Assembly: GCF_017744135.1 (NCBI RefSeq)
Contig: NZ_JAGHQU010000006.1
Location: forward strand, 124,001-188,000
Reading direction: 5' to 3'
DNA length: 64,000 nt
Origin: Endozoicomonas sp. G2_2
Lineage (GTDB): Bacteria; Pseudomonadota; Gammaproteobacteria; Nevskiales; Salinisphaeraceae
The stretch's first letter is position 1; every line of letters begins with the position of its first letter. Positions 26,038-36,310 of this stretch are shown one piece after another. A program made the position numbers and the translations under genes. Below the pieces are notes generated by a model. It made no database searches. It saw only the letters and a list, made by a program, of their open reading frames with translations, and was not told the origin of the DNA.

Positions 26038-27825
26038 ATGACCGACACGAACGTCATTCTCTTCTTCGTCGGCCTGCTGCTGTTTCTCAGCGTGCTGGCC
26101 AGTTCACTTTCGCGTTTCGGCCCGCCGCTGCTGCTCATTTTCCTCATGGTGGGCATGCTGGCCGGCCAGGACGGCCCCGGTCAGATCGATTTCGACAACG
26201 TGCCGCTGGCGTTCTTCATCGCCAATCTGGCGCTTGCCATCATCCTCCTCGACGGTGGCCTGCGAACGCACCTGCAGACATTCCGCGTGGCGTTATGGCC
26301 TGCCCTGTCGCTGGCCAGCGTGGGCGTTCTGGTCTCGGCATCGCTGGCCGGCGCATTCATCGCGGTGTGGCTGAACGTGGACTGGCGCTACGGCCTGCTG
26401 CTCGGCTCGATCGTGGCCAGTACCGACGCCGCGGCAGTGTTCTCGCAGCTGCGCAGCTCCGGGGTCACCCTCAACCAGCGCGTGAGCGCCACGCTCGAGA
26501 TCGAATCCGGCACCAACGACCCGATGGCGATCTTCCTGGTGACGTTTCTGCTGGCCACCATCGACAGCAATGAAGGTTTCACGGCATCGAGTATCGCCAG
26601 CCAGATCCTGTCCCAGTTCGGCATCGGCATCGTCGGCGGCATCGTGCTCGGCTACGGCCTGTCGTTTCTCGTCGCGCGCATGCGACTCGTCGAAGGTCTT
26701 TATGCGCTGCTGATCGCCTCGGGCGGCCTCATGGCTTTCACCGCCATTAACCAGCTCGGCGGCAGCGGATTCCTGGGCATCTATCTCGTCGGCCTGATCG
26801 TGGGCAACCGGCGCAATCACGCCTCCGAGCATGTATTCCGGGTGATGGACGGGCTAGCTTGGCTGGCGCAGGCCGGCATGTTCCTGGTGCTGGGTCTGCT
26901 GGTGAACCCGCACCAGCTCTGGGACCACTTCGGCTCGGCGGCCCTGATCGCGGCATTTCTGATGTTCGTTGCCCGCCCGGTCGCCGTCTGGCTGAGCCTG
27001 CTACCGTTTCACTTTCCGACCCGCGAGCAGGGCTTCATTGCCTGGGTGGGCCTGCGCGGCGCGGTCCCGATCGTGCTCTCGCTGTTTCCGCTGATGGCGG
27101 ACATGGAAGGCGCCCAGTTCCTGTTCGATATCACCTTCGCGGTGGTACTCGTGTCGCTGATCGTCCAGGGCAGTTCGCTGGCCTGGACGGCACGTCTGCT
27201 CAAACTGCAGGTGCCACGCGAACCCGGCCCCGCGGCGAGCTTTGGCTTTCGCGGCACGCGCCCGGATACGCATGTGCTGCTCGCTTTTCGTATCCAACAG
27301 GCGTCGAGTCTCGCGGCCACGCGGGGCGAGGCGCTCAATCGATTCGACGGGCTGCGCTGCGTGGCCGTGACGCGCGCACACCGCCTGTTGTTTCCGAAAG
27401 ACAAATTCGTCTTCGCCGTCGACGACCTGCTCTATCTCATCACGCCGGAACGCCACAGCGACGAGCTCGGCAAGCTGTTCCGCGGCGAGACCAAACACGC
27501 GCCGGAAGCGCGCACCTTCTTCGGCAGCTTCACCCTGCGCGGGGACGCGGGCATGACCGAGCTGGCCGACACTTACGGGCTTTCGTTAAAGGACGGCGAC
27601 CGAGATCTGGCCATCGCGGACTTCATGCGCCGGCGCCTCAAGCGGCGGCCGGTGGAGGGCGACGTCGTCGATGTGGATACGTTGCGGCTAACCGTGCGCA
27701 CGCTGCACGCCGGCGTGATCGAGACGGTGGGTCTGCGGCTCAACGAGAACGAGCCCGACGACGAAGAAGCCGACACCGCGAAACGCAAGCGCCGACACAA
27801 GCGTGACGGCAGGCGCCGCGGCTGA
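26038..27825 (+). CDS. Potassium/proton antiporter, NhaP2 (CvrA) type
   Basis: 595 residues. An N-terminal CPA1 Na+/H+ exchanger domain with about 12-13 helices (1-390) carries the DG-G-L-R region LLDGGLRTH, the ASTDAAAVFSQL motif and ESGTNDPMAIFLV with the paired acidic residues of the ion site. A cytoplasmic regulatory part follows: a TrkA-C-like domain (about 420-490) and a CorC-type transporter domain with FTLRGDAGMTELADTYGL. Length and architecture equal NhaP2, which expels K+ (or Na+) in exchange for protons, fitting a salt-living cell. Start MTDTNVILFF at 26038. The extreme C terminus is Lys/Arg-rich. Confidence 0.9.
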   Translation: MTDTNVILFFVGLLLFLSVLASSLSRFGPPLLLIFLMVGMLAGQDGPGQIDFDNVPLAFFIANLALAIILLDGGLRTHLQTFRVALWPALSLASVGVLVSASLAGAFIAVWLNVDWRYGLLLGSIVASTDAAAVFSQLRSSGVTLNQRVSATLEIESGTNDPMAIFLVTFLLATIDSNEGFTASSIASQILSQFGIGIVGGIVLGYGLSFLVARMRLVEGLYALLIASGGLMAFTAINQLGGSGFLGIYLVGLIVGNRRNHASEHVFRVMDGLAWLAQAGMFLVLGLLVNPHQLWDHFGSAALIAAFLMFVARPVAVWLSLLPFHFPTREQGFIAWVGLRGAVPIVLSLFPLMADMEGAQFLFDITFAVVLVSLIVQGSSLAWTARLLKLQVPREPGPAASFGFRGTRPDTHVLLAFRIQQASSLAATRGEALNRFDGLRCVAVTRAHRLLFPKDKFVFAVDDLLYLITPERHSDELGKLFRGETKHAPEARTFFGSFTLRGDAGMTELADTYGLSLKDGDRDLAIADFMRRRLKRRPVEGDVVDVDTLRLTVRTLHAGVIETVGLRLNENEPDDEEADTAKRKRRHKRDGRRRG

Positions 27826-27839
27826 CGTGGCGCCTGCGA

Positions 27840-28313
27840 CTACGCCGGGCTTCGCGGGCGGTGGGCGCCGCCGAAACCGTGTCCCTGCGCGAGGCAGTAG
27901 GCAAGCCACTTGTTGAGCAGCAGATTACGCGGCCACTGGGTCTTGAGCACGTCCTCGTCGATCTCGGGCACCCCCGCGAGCGCCACATAACGCGAGCGCG
28001 CATCGCAGGAGATCGCCTCCGCGAGCTGGGCGTCACGGTAGATACGCAGCAGCAGATCGGGGTCCGGGCGCAGTTCGTGGCCTTCGCCGAACCAATAGGT
28101 CAGATGGATGGTCGTGGTATAGCGACAGCGCTCCACCACCCGCAGATACAGGGTGGCATCCGCACCATGCGACTCGGCCGCGTCGAACGGCAGGTCGAGT
28201 TCGGGCACCAGGCGCTCGAAGCGACGATAGTTGCTTTCGTACAGGCCCATCAGGCCGGTGAAGCTGCGCGGCTGGGCGGCCTGGAGCCAGTGGTTGCGTT
28301 TGAGTCTGGGCAT
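27840..28313 (-). CDS. DUF1249 (YqiB-like) family protein
   Basis: 157 residues. The segment GLMGLYESNYRRFERLVP and the late VPEIDEDVLKTQWPRNLLLNKWLAYCLAQGHGF are characteristic of the DUF1249 family, small cytoplasmic proteins of unknown function. In enterobacteria the gene sits near nudF and cpdA; here it follows ppsR on the same strand with 65 bases between. It is convergent with the antiporter gene (14 bases apart). Confidence 0.88.
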   Translation of the reverse strand: MPRLKRNHWLQAAQPRSFTGLMGLYESNYRRFERLVPELDLPFDAAESHGADATLYLRVVERCRYTTTIHLTYWFGEGHELRPDPDLLLRIYRDAQLAEAISCDARSRYVALAGVPEIDEDVLKTQWPRNLLLNKWLAYCLAQGHGFGGAHRPRSPA

Positions 28314-28378
28314 CTAACGGACTATACGGCAGGGTCGGCGCTTTTCAAATCGACGCCGGACACCGTCACAAGTCCACC

Positions 28379-29215
28379 TCAGAACGAGCGGCGACGGATG
28401 TTCTTGTCCTGCATAATCATCGTCGCGATCTCCTCGATCGACTTGTTGGTCGTCTCGGAATAGGACAGCCCGTGCCGCTTGTACAGGCTCTCGGCCTGAC
28501 GCAGCTCGTAGCTGACCTGGGGCAGCGCCGCGTACTGGCTGCCCTTGCGGCGCTCGCTGCGGATCTGGTGCAGGCGCTCGGCGTCGATCCACAGCCCGTA
28601 GAGCTTGTCCTTGTGCGCCTGAAGCGCCGGCGGCAGCGTGCGGCGCTCGAGATCCTCCTCGGTGAGCGGATAGTTCGCGGCATACACGCCATGCTGCATG
28701 GCCAGATAGATGCACACCGGCGTCTTGCCGCAGCGCGACGGCGCGACCAGGATCACCTGCGCGTTCTTGTAGCCGTTCTCGCCCACGCCGTCGTCATGCG
28801 TGAGCGCGTAGTTCATCGCATCGATACGCGACTCGTAGATGTCCTCGTCGGCAATGCCGTGGGCACGACCTTCGCGGTGCGTGGACTTGGTCTCGAGCGC
28901 ACCTTCGAGCGCCGGCAGGAAGGTGTCGAACAGGTCGAGAAAGACCACGTCGCCCTCGCGCAAGATCTCGCGCACCTCGTCGCTGACCGTGGTCGAGAAT
29001 ATGATCGGCTTGAGACCGCTGGCCGCGCCGGTGTGCTCGATGTATTCGAGTGCCGAGCGCGCCTTTTCCGTCGTGTTCACGAACGGCAGCGTGGACTGGC
29101 GAAAGGAGCCCTCGTCGAACTGGGTCAGCAGCGTCGCGCCCAGCGTTTCGGCGGTGATGCCGGTGCGGTCCGACAGGAAGAAGATCGAGCGTTTCGGGGT
29201 ATCGGTCGTCGTCAT
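28379..29215 (-). CDS. ppsR: PEP synthetase regulatory protein PpsR
   Basis: 278 residues. Bifunctional ADP-dependent kinase and phosphorylase that inactivates and reactivates phosphoenolpyruvate synthase by modifying a threonine next to its catalytic histidine. The start FFLSDRTGITAETLGATLL, the segment DLFDTFLPALE and the P-loop APSRCGKTPVCIYLAMQ are diagnostic; the P-loop has Ala-Pro in front, where Gly-Val is usual. It is divergent from its target ppsA, 124 bases away, the standard arrangement. Confidence 0.96.
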   Translation of the reverse strand: MTTTDTPKRSIFFLSDRTGITAETLGATLLTQFDEGSFRQSTLPFVNTTEKARSALEYIEHTGAASGLKPIIFSTTVSDEVREILREGDVVFLDLFDTFLPALEGALETKSTHREGRAHGIADEDIYESRIDAMNYALTHDDGVGENGYKNAQVILVAPSRCGKTPVCIYLAMQHGVYAANYPLTEEDLERRTLPPALQAHKDKLYGLWIDAERLHQIRSERRKGSQYAALPQVSYELRQAESLYKRHGLSYSETTNKSIEEIATMIMQDKNIRRRSF

Positions 29216-29339
29216 GGCCGCTATCCTGCACGAGCCGTGCCGCGGCGCCTAGCGGTGCGGTGGGACATCCGCGCCCCGGCAGGCGACGCGAATGTGTAAA
29301 ATTGCGCGCTCGAACGTTTGCCCTGCGAGGACGGAATCT

Positions 29340-31712
29340 GTGCAAGACGAGCACGTTATCTGGTTTAGCCAATTGGGAATGAATGACGTCGAGAGGGTCG
29401 GTGGCAAGAACGCCTCCCTCGGCGAGATGATCAGCCATCTGGCAGACGCCGGGGTGAACGTACCCGACGGCTTTGCCACCACGGCCGATGCCTATCGCAA
29501 ATTCCTGGCCCATGATGGCCTCGCCGACCGCATCAACGCAGCGCTCGACGCGCTCGATGTCGAGGACGTCGACGCGCTGGCCGAAACCGGCGAAAAGATC
29601 CGCAACTGGGTCATCGAACACCCCTTCCCGCCCGAGCTCGAGGACGCGATTCGCGAATCCTTCGACAAGCTTGCCGGCGAGAACAAGGACATATCGGTCG
29701 CGGTGCGCTCCTCGGCCACCGCCGAGGACCTGCCCGACGCGTCCTTCGCCGGCCAGCAGGAAACCTTCCTCAACGTGCGCGGGCTGGATAACGTCATGCT
29801 CGCGATCAAGGACGTGTTCGCGTCGCTGTTCAACGACCGCGCCATTTCCTATCGCGTACACAAGGGCTTCGAACACAGCCAGGTGGCCCTGTCGGCCGGG
29901 ATCCAGCGCATGGTCCGCTCGGATACGGGCGCCTCGGGCGTGATGTTCACGATCGATACCGAATCCGGTTTCGACCAGGTGGTGTTCATTACCAGTTCCT
30001 GGGGCCTTGGCGAGGCCGTGGTCCAGGGCGCGGTGAATCCGGACGAGTTCTACGTCTACAAGCCGAACGTCGACGCCAAACGCCCGGCGATTCTGCGCCG
30101 CGTGAACGGCGGCAAGGCGGTCAAGATGGTCTACACGGCCGATCGCAGCCACGGCAAGACCACCGAATTCGTCGACGTGGACGCCGCCGAACAGGCGAAG
30201 TTCTCGATCACCGATGCCGACGCCGAGGCCCTGGCCGCGCAGGCACTGATCATCGAGCGCCACTACGGCCGCCCGATGGATATTGAATGGGGCAAGGACG
30301 GCGAAACGGGCGAACTCTATATCCTGCAGGCACGCCCGGAAACGGTGAAGTCCAACAGCGGCGGCACGCTGGAACGCTATCGCCTCGACTCCTCCGGCCG
30401 CGAAGTGCTGGTCGAAGGGCGTTCCATCGGCCAGCGCGTGGGCGCGGGCGCGGTGCGCAACGTCAAGTCCATCAAGGAGATGAACAAGGTCCAGGCCGGC
30501 GACATCCTGGTCACCGACATGACCGATCCGGACTGGGAGCCGGTCATGAAGCGTGCCTCGGCGATCGTGACCAACCGCGGCGGCCGCACCTGCCACGCAG
30601 CGATCATCGCGCGTGAGCTTGGCATTCCGGCCGTGGTCGGCACCGGCGACGCCACCGACAAGCTCACCGACGGCATGGCCGTGACGGTGTCCTGCGCCGA
30701 GGGCGACACCGGCTACGTCTACGAGGGCGAGATCGACTTCAATGTCGACGAGGTCTCGCTCGACGAAATGCCGAAGATCAACACCAAGATCATGATGAAC
30801 GTCGGCAACCCCGACCGCGCCTTCGACTTCGCGATGACGCCGAACGCGGGCGTGGGGCTGGCACGGCTGGAGTTCGTCATCAATCGCCAGATCGGCGTGC
30901 ACCCGCGCGCGCTGCTCGAATACGACGACCAGTCGGACGAACTCAAGCGCACCATTGACGCGCATATCGCCGGCTACGCCAGCCCGGTCGAGTTCTATAT
31001 CGATCGGCTGGTGGAAGGCATTGCCACCATCGGGGCCGCGTTCGCGCCCAAGCCGGTTATCGTGCGCCTGTCGGACTTCAAGTCCAACGAATATGCCAAC
31101 CTCATCGGCGGCGAGCGCTACGAACCGGACGAAGAGAATCCGATGATCGGCTGGCGCGGCGCCTCGCGCTATCTCGCCGAGGACTTCACGCCCTGCTTCG
31201 AGCTCGAGCTGGAAGCGGTCAAGCGCGTGCGCAATGACATGGGCCTGAAGAACGTCCAGATCATGATCCCGTTCGTGCGCACCCTCGGCGAAGCACGCGG
31301 CGTGAGCGAACTGCTTGCTACACACGGACTCAAGCGCGGCGAGGACGATCTGCGCGTGATCATGATGTGCGAGCTGCCCTCGAACGCGATCCTCGCGGAC
31401 GAATTCCTCGAATACTTCGACGGCTTCTCGATCGGCTCCAACGACATGACGCAGCTGTCGCTGGGCCTCGATCGCGACTCGGGGCTGATCTCGCATCTTT
31501 TCGACGAACGCGACCCGGCGGTCAAGGTGATGCTCGAAAAGGCGATCTCGGCCTGCAAGCGCCAGAACAAGTATGTGGGCATTTGCGGCCAGGGCCCGTC
31601 CGACTATCCGGATCTGGCGAAATGGCTGCTCGAGCAGGACATCGAGAGCATGTCGCTGAACCCGGATACCGTGGTCAGCACCTGGCTCTATCTGGCCGGC
31701 GAGCGCGTTTAG
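29340..31712 (+). CDS. ppsA: Phosphoenolpyruvate synthase PpsA
   Basis: 790 residues. Converts pyruvate, ATP and water to PEP, AMP and phosphate for gluconeogenesis. It has an N-terminal ATP-binding domain ([33 protein letters not shown]), a central phosphohistidine domain with [15 protein letters not shown], and a C-terminal TIM-barrel PEP-utilising domain ending [17 protein letters not shown] and [11 protein letters not shown]. Start: the GTG at 29340, giving [17 protein letters not shown], has GAGGA 8 bases before it and fits the family; an ATG 48 bases upstream adds an unlikely Cys/Arg tail. Controlled by PpsR next door. Confidence 0.97.
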   Translation: MQDEHVIWFSQLGMNDVERVGGKNASLGEMISHLADAGVNVPDGFATTADAYRKFLAHDGLADRINAALDALDVEDVDALAETGEKIRNWVIEHPFPPELEDAIRESFDKLAGENKDISVAVRSSATAEDLPDASFAGQQETFLNVRGLDNVMLAIKDVFASLFNDRAISYRVHKGFEHSQVALSAGIQRMVRSDTGASGVMFTIDTESGFDQVVFITSSWGLGEAVVQGAVNPDEFYVYKPNVDAKRPAILRRVNGGKAVKMVYTADRSHGKTTEFVDVDAAEQAKFSITDADAEALAAQALIIERHYGRPMDIEWGKDGETGELYILQARPETVKSNSGGTLERYRLDSSGREVLVEGRSIGQRVGAGAVRNVKSIKEMNKVQAGDILVTDMTDPDWEPVMKRASAIVTNRGGRTCHAAIIARELGIPAVVGTGDATDKLTDGMAVTVSCAEGDTGYVYEGEIDFNVDEVSLDEMPKINTKIMMNVGNPDRAFDFAMTPNAGVGLARLEFVINRQIGVHPRALLEYDDQSDELKRTIDAHIAGYASPVEFYIDRLVEGIATIGAAFAPKPVIVRLSDFKSNEYANLIGGERYEPDEENPMIGWRGASRYLAEDFTPCFELELEAVKRVRNDMGLKNVQIMIPFVRTLGEARGVSELLATHGLKRGEDDLRVIMMCELPSNAILADEFLEYFDGFSIGSNDMTQLSLGLDRDSGLISHLFDERDPAVKVMLEKAISACKRQNKYVGICGQGPSDYPDLAKWLLEQDIESMSLNPDTVVSTWLYLAGERV

Positions 31713-31748
31713 GCGCGCCCGCGCCCGGTTCCAACCACAGGAGTCTTC

Positions 31749-32582
31749 ATGGCCGAGACGCTTCCGCTTTTCATCGATGCACAAACGCTGAACAGCGTGC
31801 TCGACGAAGCCGGTGTGCAAGTCGTGGCCGTCGACAGCGCCCACGATTACGCCCAGGCGCACATCCCGGGCGCGCTGCAGATCAGCATGGCCGACTTCAC
31901 GGCGAGCGCGCCGCCGGTGGCCGGGCTGCTGCCCGACGAGGCGGCTCTGCGCGAAGTGTTCTCGGATACCGGCCTGCGTAACGACGCGCATATCGTCGCC
32001 TACGACCGGGCCGGCGACGGCCAGGCCGCGCGCCTGCTCTATACGCTGGATGCCATGGGCCACGGTGCGATCTCGTTACTGGATGGCGGCCTGGGCGCCT
32101 GGCACGCCGCCGGACTACCGCTCGAGAACGGCGCGCCGCAGGCCGGCGCGAGTACCTTCTCGGTGGAACGCCAGCCGGATCGTATTGCGGACAAGGCCTG
32201 GATCCAGGCCCATCTGGACGATCCGGACACCGCCTTTCTGGATGTACGCAGCGCTGCGGAATACGCGGGGGACGACGTACGCAGTGCGCGCGGCGGGCAT
32301 ATCCCCGGAGCCGTGAGCCTCGACTGGAACCTCCTCAAGGGCCCTGACGGCCGTCTGCGGCCGCGCGCGGAACTGCTCCAGCTGATCGCCAGCCACGATA
32401 TCGAAAGCGAGCGGGACATCGTGAACTATTGCCAGAGCCACGTGCGCTCGTCGTATTCCTACCTCGTGCTCAAGTATCTCGGTTTCGACAAGGTGCGGGG
32501 CTACCCCGGTGCCTGGTCGGACTGGGGCAATGACGACAGCACGCCGGTCTCGCGCAACACCGACGCCGCGACACGACAATGA
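31749..32582 (+). CDS. Thiosulfate sulfurtransferase, RhdA type
   Basis: 277 residues with two rhodanese domains. The N-terminal one (about 8-130) has lost the cysteine (AYDRAGD at the loop) and is structural. The C-terminal one has the active loop CQSHVRS (Cys at about 233), very close to the CQTHHRS loop of Azotobacter RhdA, followed by GYPGAWSDWGN. It transfers sulfane sulfur from thiosulfate to cyanide or, in the cell, to thiol acceptors. AGGAG stands 6 bases before the start. Its stop overlaps the start of the next gene (ATGA). Confidence 0.9.
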   Translation: MAETLPLFIDAQTLNSVLDEAGVQVVAVDSAHDYAQAHIPGALQISMADFTASAPPVAGLLPDEAALREVFSDTGLRNDAHIVAYDRAGDGQAARLLYTLDAMGHGAISLLDGGLGAWHAAGLPLENGAPQAGASTFSVERQPDRIADKAWIQAHLDDPDTAFLDVRSAAEYAGDDVRSARGGHIPGAVSLDWNLLKGPDGRLRPRAELLQLIASHDIESERDIVNYCQSHVRSSYSYLVLKYLGFDKVRGYPGAWSDWGNDDSTPVSRNTDAATRQ

Positions 32583-33454
32583 CGCACCCGCTGCGCCGTG
32601 GCGCAGCCTACGCGATTGGTGGCGCCGCATGCTTCGCGGCGATGAGTGCCCTGGTCAAGACCGTCGGCGGTGACCTGCCGAACTCAGTGGTGGTGTTCTT
32701 CCGCAACGCTTTCGCGCTGCTCGTTCTTTTGCCCTGGATCGCGTGGTCGCCCGGCAAGCGCGCCTCCTTCAGCACTCGCCGCCCGGGCATGCATCTGCTG
32801 CGCGCGACCACGGGGCTGGCCGCGATGTATTGCTTCTTCTACGCCCTGTCGCAGATGCAGCTGGCCAGCGCCGTGCTGCTGAACTACAGCCAGCCGCTGT
32901 TCCTGCCGTTCATCGCCTGGGCCTGGCTCGGCGAGCGTCCGCCCCTGCGCATCTATCCCGCCGTTCTGATCGGCTTCGTGGGTGTGATCCTGATTCTCAA
33001 ACCCGGCATGGGCTGGGCGGGGCCTGCAGGCATCGCCGGCCTGGCGGCCGGCATACTGGCCGCGACCTCGATGGCCGCCATCCGTCGCATGTCGGATACC
33101 GAGCCCGCGGTCCGTATCGTGCTCTGGTTCAGCGTGCTCGGCACCCTCGTTTCCGCGGTGCCGGCCGCGATGCACTGGCAGACGCCCTCGCCGACGCAAT
33201 GGAGCGCCCTGGCCGGGCTCGGCGTGATCGCCGCCGGCGGACAATTGCTGCTCACGCGCGCTTATGCCCTGGCACCGGCGGCACATATCGGTGCGTTGAT
33301 CTATACCACGGTACTGTTTGCCGCACTGATCGGCTGGCTTGTGTGGGGCGAGCGTCCCGATATGCTGAGTGGCGTCGGCGGACTCTGCGTGATTGCGGCC
33401 GCGCTAATTGTCGTTGTCATGCGCCAACGCGGCTCCCGTACCGCGCGCGCGTGA
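32579..33454 (+). CDS. EamA family DMT-superfamily transporter
   Basis: 291 residues, ten membrane helices in two EamA repeats. The first repeat has YAIGGAACFAAMSALVKT and FFRNAFALLVLLPW; the region LNYSQPLFLPFIAWAWLGERP and the second-repeat AHIGALIYTTVLFAALIGWLVWGE are typical helix-9/10 features. Substrates of such proteins are mostly metabolites or amino acids for export and cannot be named. Translationally coupled to the rhodanese through a 4-base overlap. Confidence 0.88.
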   Translation: MTHPLRRGAAYAIGGAACFAAMSALVKTVGGDLPNSVVVFFRNAFALLVLLPWIAWSPGKRASFSTRRPGMHLLRATTGLAAMYCFFYALSQMQLASAVLLNYSQPLFLPFIAWAWLGERPPLRIYPAVLIGFVGVILILKPGMGWAGPAGIAGLAAGILAATSMAAIRRMSDTEPAVRIVLWFSVLGTLVSAVPAAMHWQTPSPTQWSALAGLGVIAAGGQLLLTRAYALAPAAHIGALIYTTVLFAALIGWLVWGERPDMLSGVGGLCVIAAALIVVVMRQRGSRTARA

Positions 33455-33476
33455 CGCTTTTACCGGAATTGTCATC

Positions 33477-34514
33477 ATGAAATCACCAATCGGGCGCGTC
33501 GTGTTGAGCGTGGCGGCCATGCTGGCAAGCGCCGGCTGCAGCAGCCACGGTTACAAAGGCCCGGTAAGCGATCATTTCGACGGGGAACGCTTCTATAACG
33601 CCGAGCCCATCGAGCACGGGTTCGGCGACCTGCTGCGCTGGATGCGTACACGCGACAACCATCCCTGGGAGCGAATCGACACATTCGATGCGCCCGCCCC
33701 GCCGCCGCCACGGGTCGACGAGGGTGTCACGATTACCTGGATCAACCACGCGACCGTGCTCATCCAGAGCGCGGGGGTGAATATTCTCACCGACCCGGTG
33801 TTCTCGCAGCGCGTGAGTCCGGTGTCGTGGTTCGGGCCGCGGCGCTACCATCCGCCGGGTGTCGCCTTCGCGGATCTGCCGCCAATCGATGTCGTGCTCA
33901 TCAGCCATGCGCATTACGACCACCTCGATCGACCGACCGTCGAACGGCTCGTCGAACACCACGATCCGCTGTTCGTCGCCGGCCTCGGCCTCGGCGCGTG
34001 GCTACGCGATACCGGCGCGACACGCGTCGCCACGACGGACTGGTGGGAAAAGGTCGAGCTGCCCGGGCCGCTGGCTTTGACCGCGACTCCGGCGCGGCAC
34101 TGGTCGCGCCGTGGCATCTTCGATCGCAACAAGACCCTGTGGGCAAGCTACTGGATCGACACGCCGGCGGGCGGCATCTACTTCGCCGGCGACACCGGCA
34201 TGGCGCCGCATTTCGCGCACATTCGCGAGCGGCTTGGCGCACCGCGGCTGGCGCTGCTGCCCATCGGCGCCTACGAACCGCGCTGGTTCATGGCCCAGCA
34301 ACACATGAACCCGGCCGATGCAGTGCGGGCCCACGAGCAGCTCGGCGCGATGCAGAGCGTCGGCATCCATTTCGGCACGTTCAAGCTCAGCGACGAAGCG
34401 CGTGACGCGCCGGCGGCCGCTCTCGCCGAAGCACGCGCACAGGCGGGGCTGAAACCGCGGGATTTCATCGTGCCGCGCTTCGGCGAGCGCTTCGAACTGT
34501 CCGAATCACGCTAG
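33477..34514 (+). CDS. Metallo-beta-lactamase-fold lipoprotein, NAPE-PLD/UlaG-like
   Basis: 345 residues. Lipoprotein signal with lipobox ASAGC (Cys about residue 20), so the enzyme is anchored in the envelope. Metal-binding motif SHAHYDHLD (HxHxDH), then ARHWSRRG, FAGDTG and the closing histidine in GIHFGTFKLSDE; these match the family of N-acyl-phosphatidylethanolamine phospholipase D-like hydrolases. A phospholipid or phosphodiester substrate is inferred only from the family. Start ATG 33477 begins the signal peptide. It follows the DMT transporter by 22 bases on the same strand. Confidence 0.88.
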   Translation: MKSPIGRVVLSVAAMLASAGCSSHGYKGPVSDHFDGERFYNAEPIEHGFGDLLRWMRTRDNHPWERIDTFDAPAPPPPRVDEGVTITWINHATVLIQSAGVNILTDPVFSQRVSPVSWFGPRRYHPPGVAFADLPPIDVVLISHAHYDHLDRPTVERLVEHHDPLFVAGLGLGAWLRDTGATRVATTDWWEKVELPGPLALTATPARHWSRRGIFDRNKTLWASYWIDTPAGGIYFAGDTGMAPHFAHIRERLGAPRLALLPIGAYEPRWFMAQQHMNPADAVRAHEQLGAMQSVGIHFGTFKLSDEARDAPAAALAEARAQAGLKPRDFIVPRFGERFELSESR

Positions 34515-34526
34515 CGCCTGTCAGCG

Positions 34527-36215
34527 CTAATTCAGGCGCGGCGATTCCGGCGGTTCGACGCGTACTGTGGTGGGCTGGGGCTCGTGATGCAGATGCCACT
34601 GGTCGAGCCATTCGCGCAGCTTGTCGACCGGCATGGGGCGGCCGATGTAAAAGCCCTGCATGAGGTCGCAGCCGAGCACGCGCAAGCGATCGGCCTGGTT
34701 TTCGTTTTCGATGCCTTCGGCCACGGCCCGCAGTCCGAGTGCATGGCCCAGGCCGATGGTCGCCTGCACGATCGACAGGTCGGTTTTCGAGACCAGCATG
34801 TCGGTGACGAAGGAGCGGTCGATCTTGATCTCCGAAGCCGGCAACCGCTTGAGGTATGCGAGCTGCGAATAGCCGGTGCCGAAATCGTCGATCGAGATCT
34901 GTACGCCCATATTGGCCACGCGCGTGATGATATCCAGCGTCCGGCGCTGATCGGCCATCAGGGTGTCTTCGGTGATTTCCAGCGTGAGTGACTTGCTTGG
35001 CACTTCGTAGGCGGCCAGCAGGCCGGCCAGCACGTCGGGGAAATCGGGGTCGAGCAGTGAGCGCGCGGACAGATTGACCGACATGCGCAGCGGCCAGCCT
35101 TCGGCCCGCAGTTCGGCCGTGTACTGCAGGGCACGGCGCAATACCCAGTTCGACAGGTCGCGCATCAGCCCACTGCGCTCCGCGCGTGGAATGAAGTCGC
35201 CCGGCATGATCAGCCCGCGGCGCGGATGCTGCCAGCGCACCAACGCTTCGACGCCATGCACGCGATCCGCCTGGATATCGACCAGCGGCTGGAGATGCAG
35301 CACGAGCTGGTCGCCGTCGATCGCCGCGCGCAGCTCCGCGCTGAGGCTGTGCATCTCCGCGTCCTTGAGCGGCAGCCGGGCCTTGACCAGTTCGAAGCCG
35401 CCGCCCCGTGTCTTGGCGTGCTGCATGGCGCCATCCGCGGCGTTGAGCAGCGCATAGGCGTCGCGCGCGTTGTCCGGGTAGACCGCGGCGCCGATGCTGG
35501 CGCCGAGGTTGAGCGAGAGCTGATCGAGCGCACATGGCGGCTCGAGCACTTCCTGAATCCGGCGCCCGAGTTTTTCCAGCACCTCGCTGGACTGCAGGTG
35601 TTCGATCAGCACCCCGAAACTGTCGCCGCCCAGCCGCGCCAGCACGAGCGCGGAATCTTCCACCGCGTTGGCCAGCCGCCGGGCCACGCTCTTGAGCACG
35701 CGGTCGCCGTTGGCCGCGCCGAATTGATCGTTGACCTCCGAGAAACCGTCGAGGTCCAGCACGATGATGCCGATACGCGTGCGGTTGAGATGCGCCGCGG
35801 CAAGGCTGTTTTCCAGCAGTTCGATGAAGTGCGTGCGGTTGGCAAGCCCGGTCAGCGCGTCCTGCTGCTCGAGACGACGGGCTTCGGCCTGTAGCGCCGC
35901 CTTGTCGGTTCGCAGGCGATCGGTCTCGTCGAGCACCATGGCGCCGGCTTCGTGCGAGAGGATCACGTGCACATACTGCCCCCACAGGGCGAACACGAAC
36001 GGCATGACGTCCATCGCCAGCAGCGTCACGTTGTTGCGCTGGGCGGCATAGAGATTGGACAGGGTCAGCGGCTCACCGGCCAGAACGACGGCGGCGACGG
36101 TGGCCAGAACGACGGCAACGACGGCAATCGCCAGGCCATAGTAGGCATAGCGAGAAACCCGACAGCGCAAAGCGCGCACCAGGTGCGAGAAATACTCCGC
36201 GTTGGACTGTTGCAA
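34527..36215 (-). CDS. GGDEF-EAL protein, probable c-di-GMP phosphodiesterase
   Basis: 562 residues. Two membrane helices (about 25-47 and 65-85) precede a short coiled-coil, then a GGDEF domain (115-280) and an EAL domain (295-545). The GGDEF signature is changed to GGDSF (RLGGDSFGV), so cyclase activity is doubtful. The EAL domain is intact: EALVRWQHP, NLSARSL, EITEDTL, IDDFGTGYSQLAYLKRLP, KIDRSFV and AEGIENENQADRL keep the metal-binding acids and the catalytic Glu. It therefore probably degrades c-di-GMP, perhaps with the GGDEF domain as a GTP sensor. Stands alone, convergent with the lipoprotein gene. Confidence 0.93.
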   Translation of the reverse strand: MQQSNAEYFSHLVRALRCRVSRYAYYGLAIAVVAVVLATVAAVVLAGEPLTLSNLYAAQRNNVTLLAMDVMPFVFALWGQYVHVILSHEAGAMVLDETDRLRTDKAALQAEARRLEQQDALTGLANRTHFIELLENSLAAAHLNRTRIGIIVLDLDGFSEVNDQFGAANGDRVLKSVARRLANAVEDSALVLARLGGDSFGVLIEHLQSSEVLEKLGRRIQEVLEPPCALDQLSLNLGASIGAAVYPDNARDAYALLNAADGAMQHAKTRGGGFELVKARLPLKDAEMHSLSAELRAAIDGDQLVLHLQPLVDIQADRVHGVEALVRWQHPRRGLIMPGDFIPRAERSGLMRDLSNWVLRRALQYTAELRAEGWPLRMSVNLSARSLLDPDFPDVLAGLLAAYEVPSKSLTLEITEDTLMADQRRTLDIITRVANMGVQISIDDFGTGYSQLAYLKRLPASEIKIDRSFVTDMLVSKTDLSIVQATIGLGHALGLRAVAEGIENENQADRLRVLGCDLMQGFYIGRPMPVDKLREWLDQWHLHHEPQPTTVRVEPPESPRLN

Positions 36216-36310
36216 ACCGGCCTCCCCCCAGGCGATGACCCGACTTTAGCATTGAGAACTGAAAAAAACAGCCGCATTCAGTTTGTTATCGACGCCTGAA
36301 CCGGGCGGGC

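Noticed and set aside
28794-32063. Very long minus-strand open frame (about 1089 codons)
   Set aside because: Antisense shadow of ppsA and part of ppsR, both of which are certain genes.
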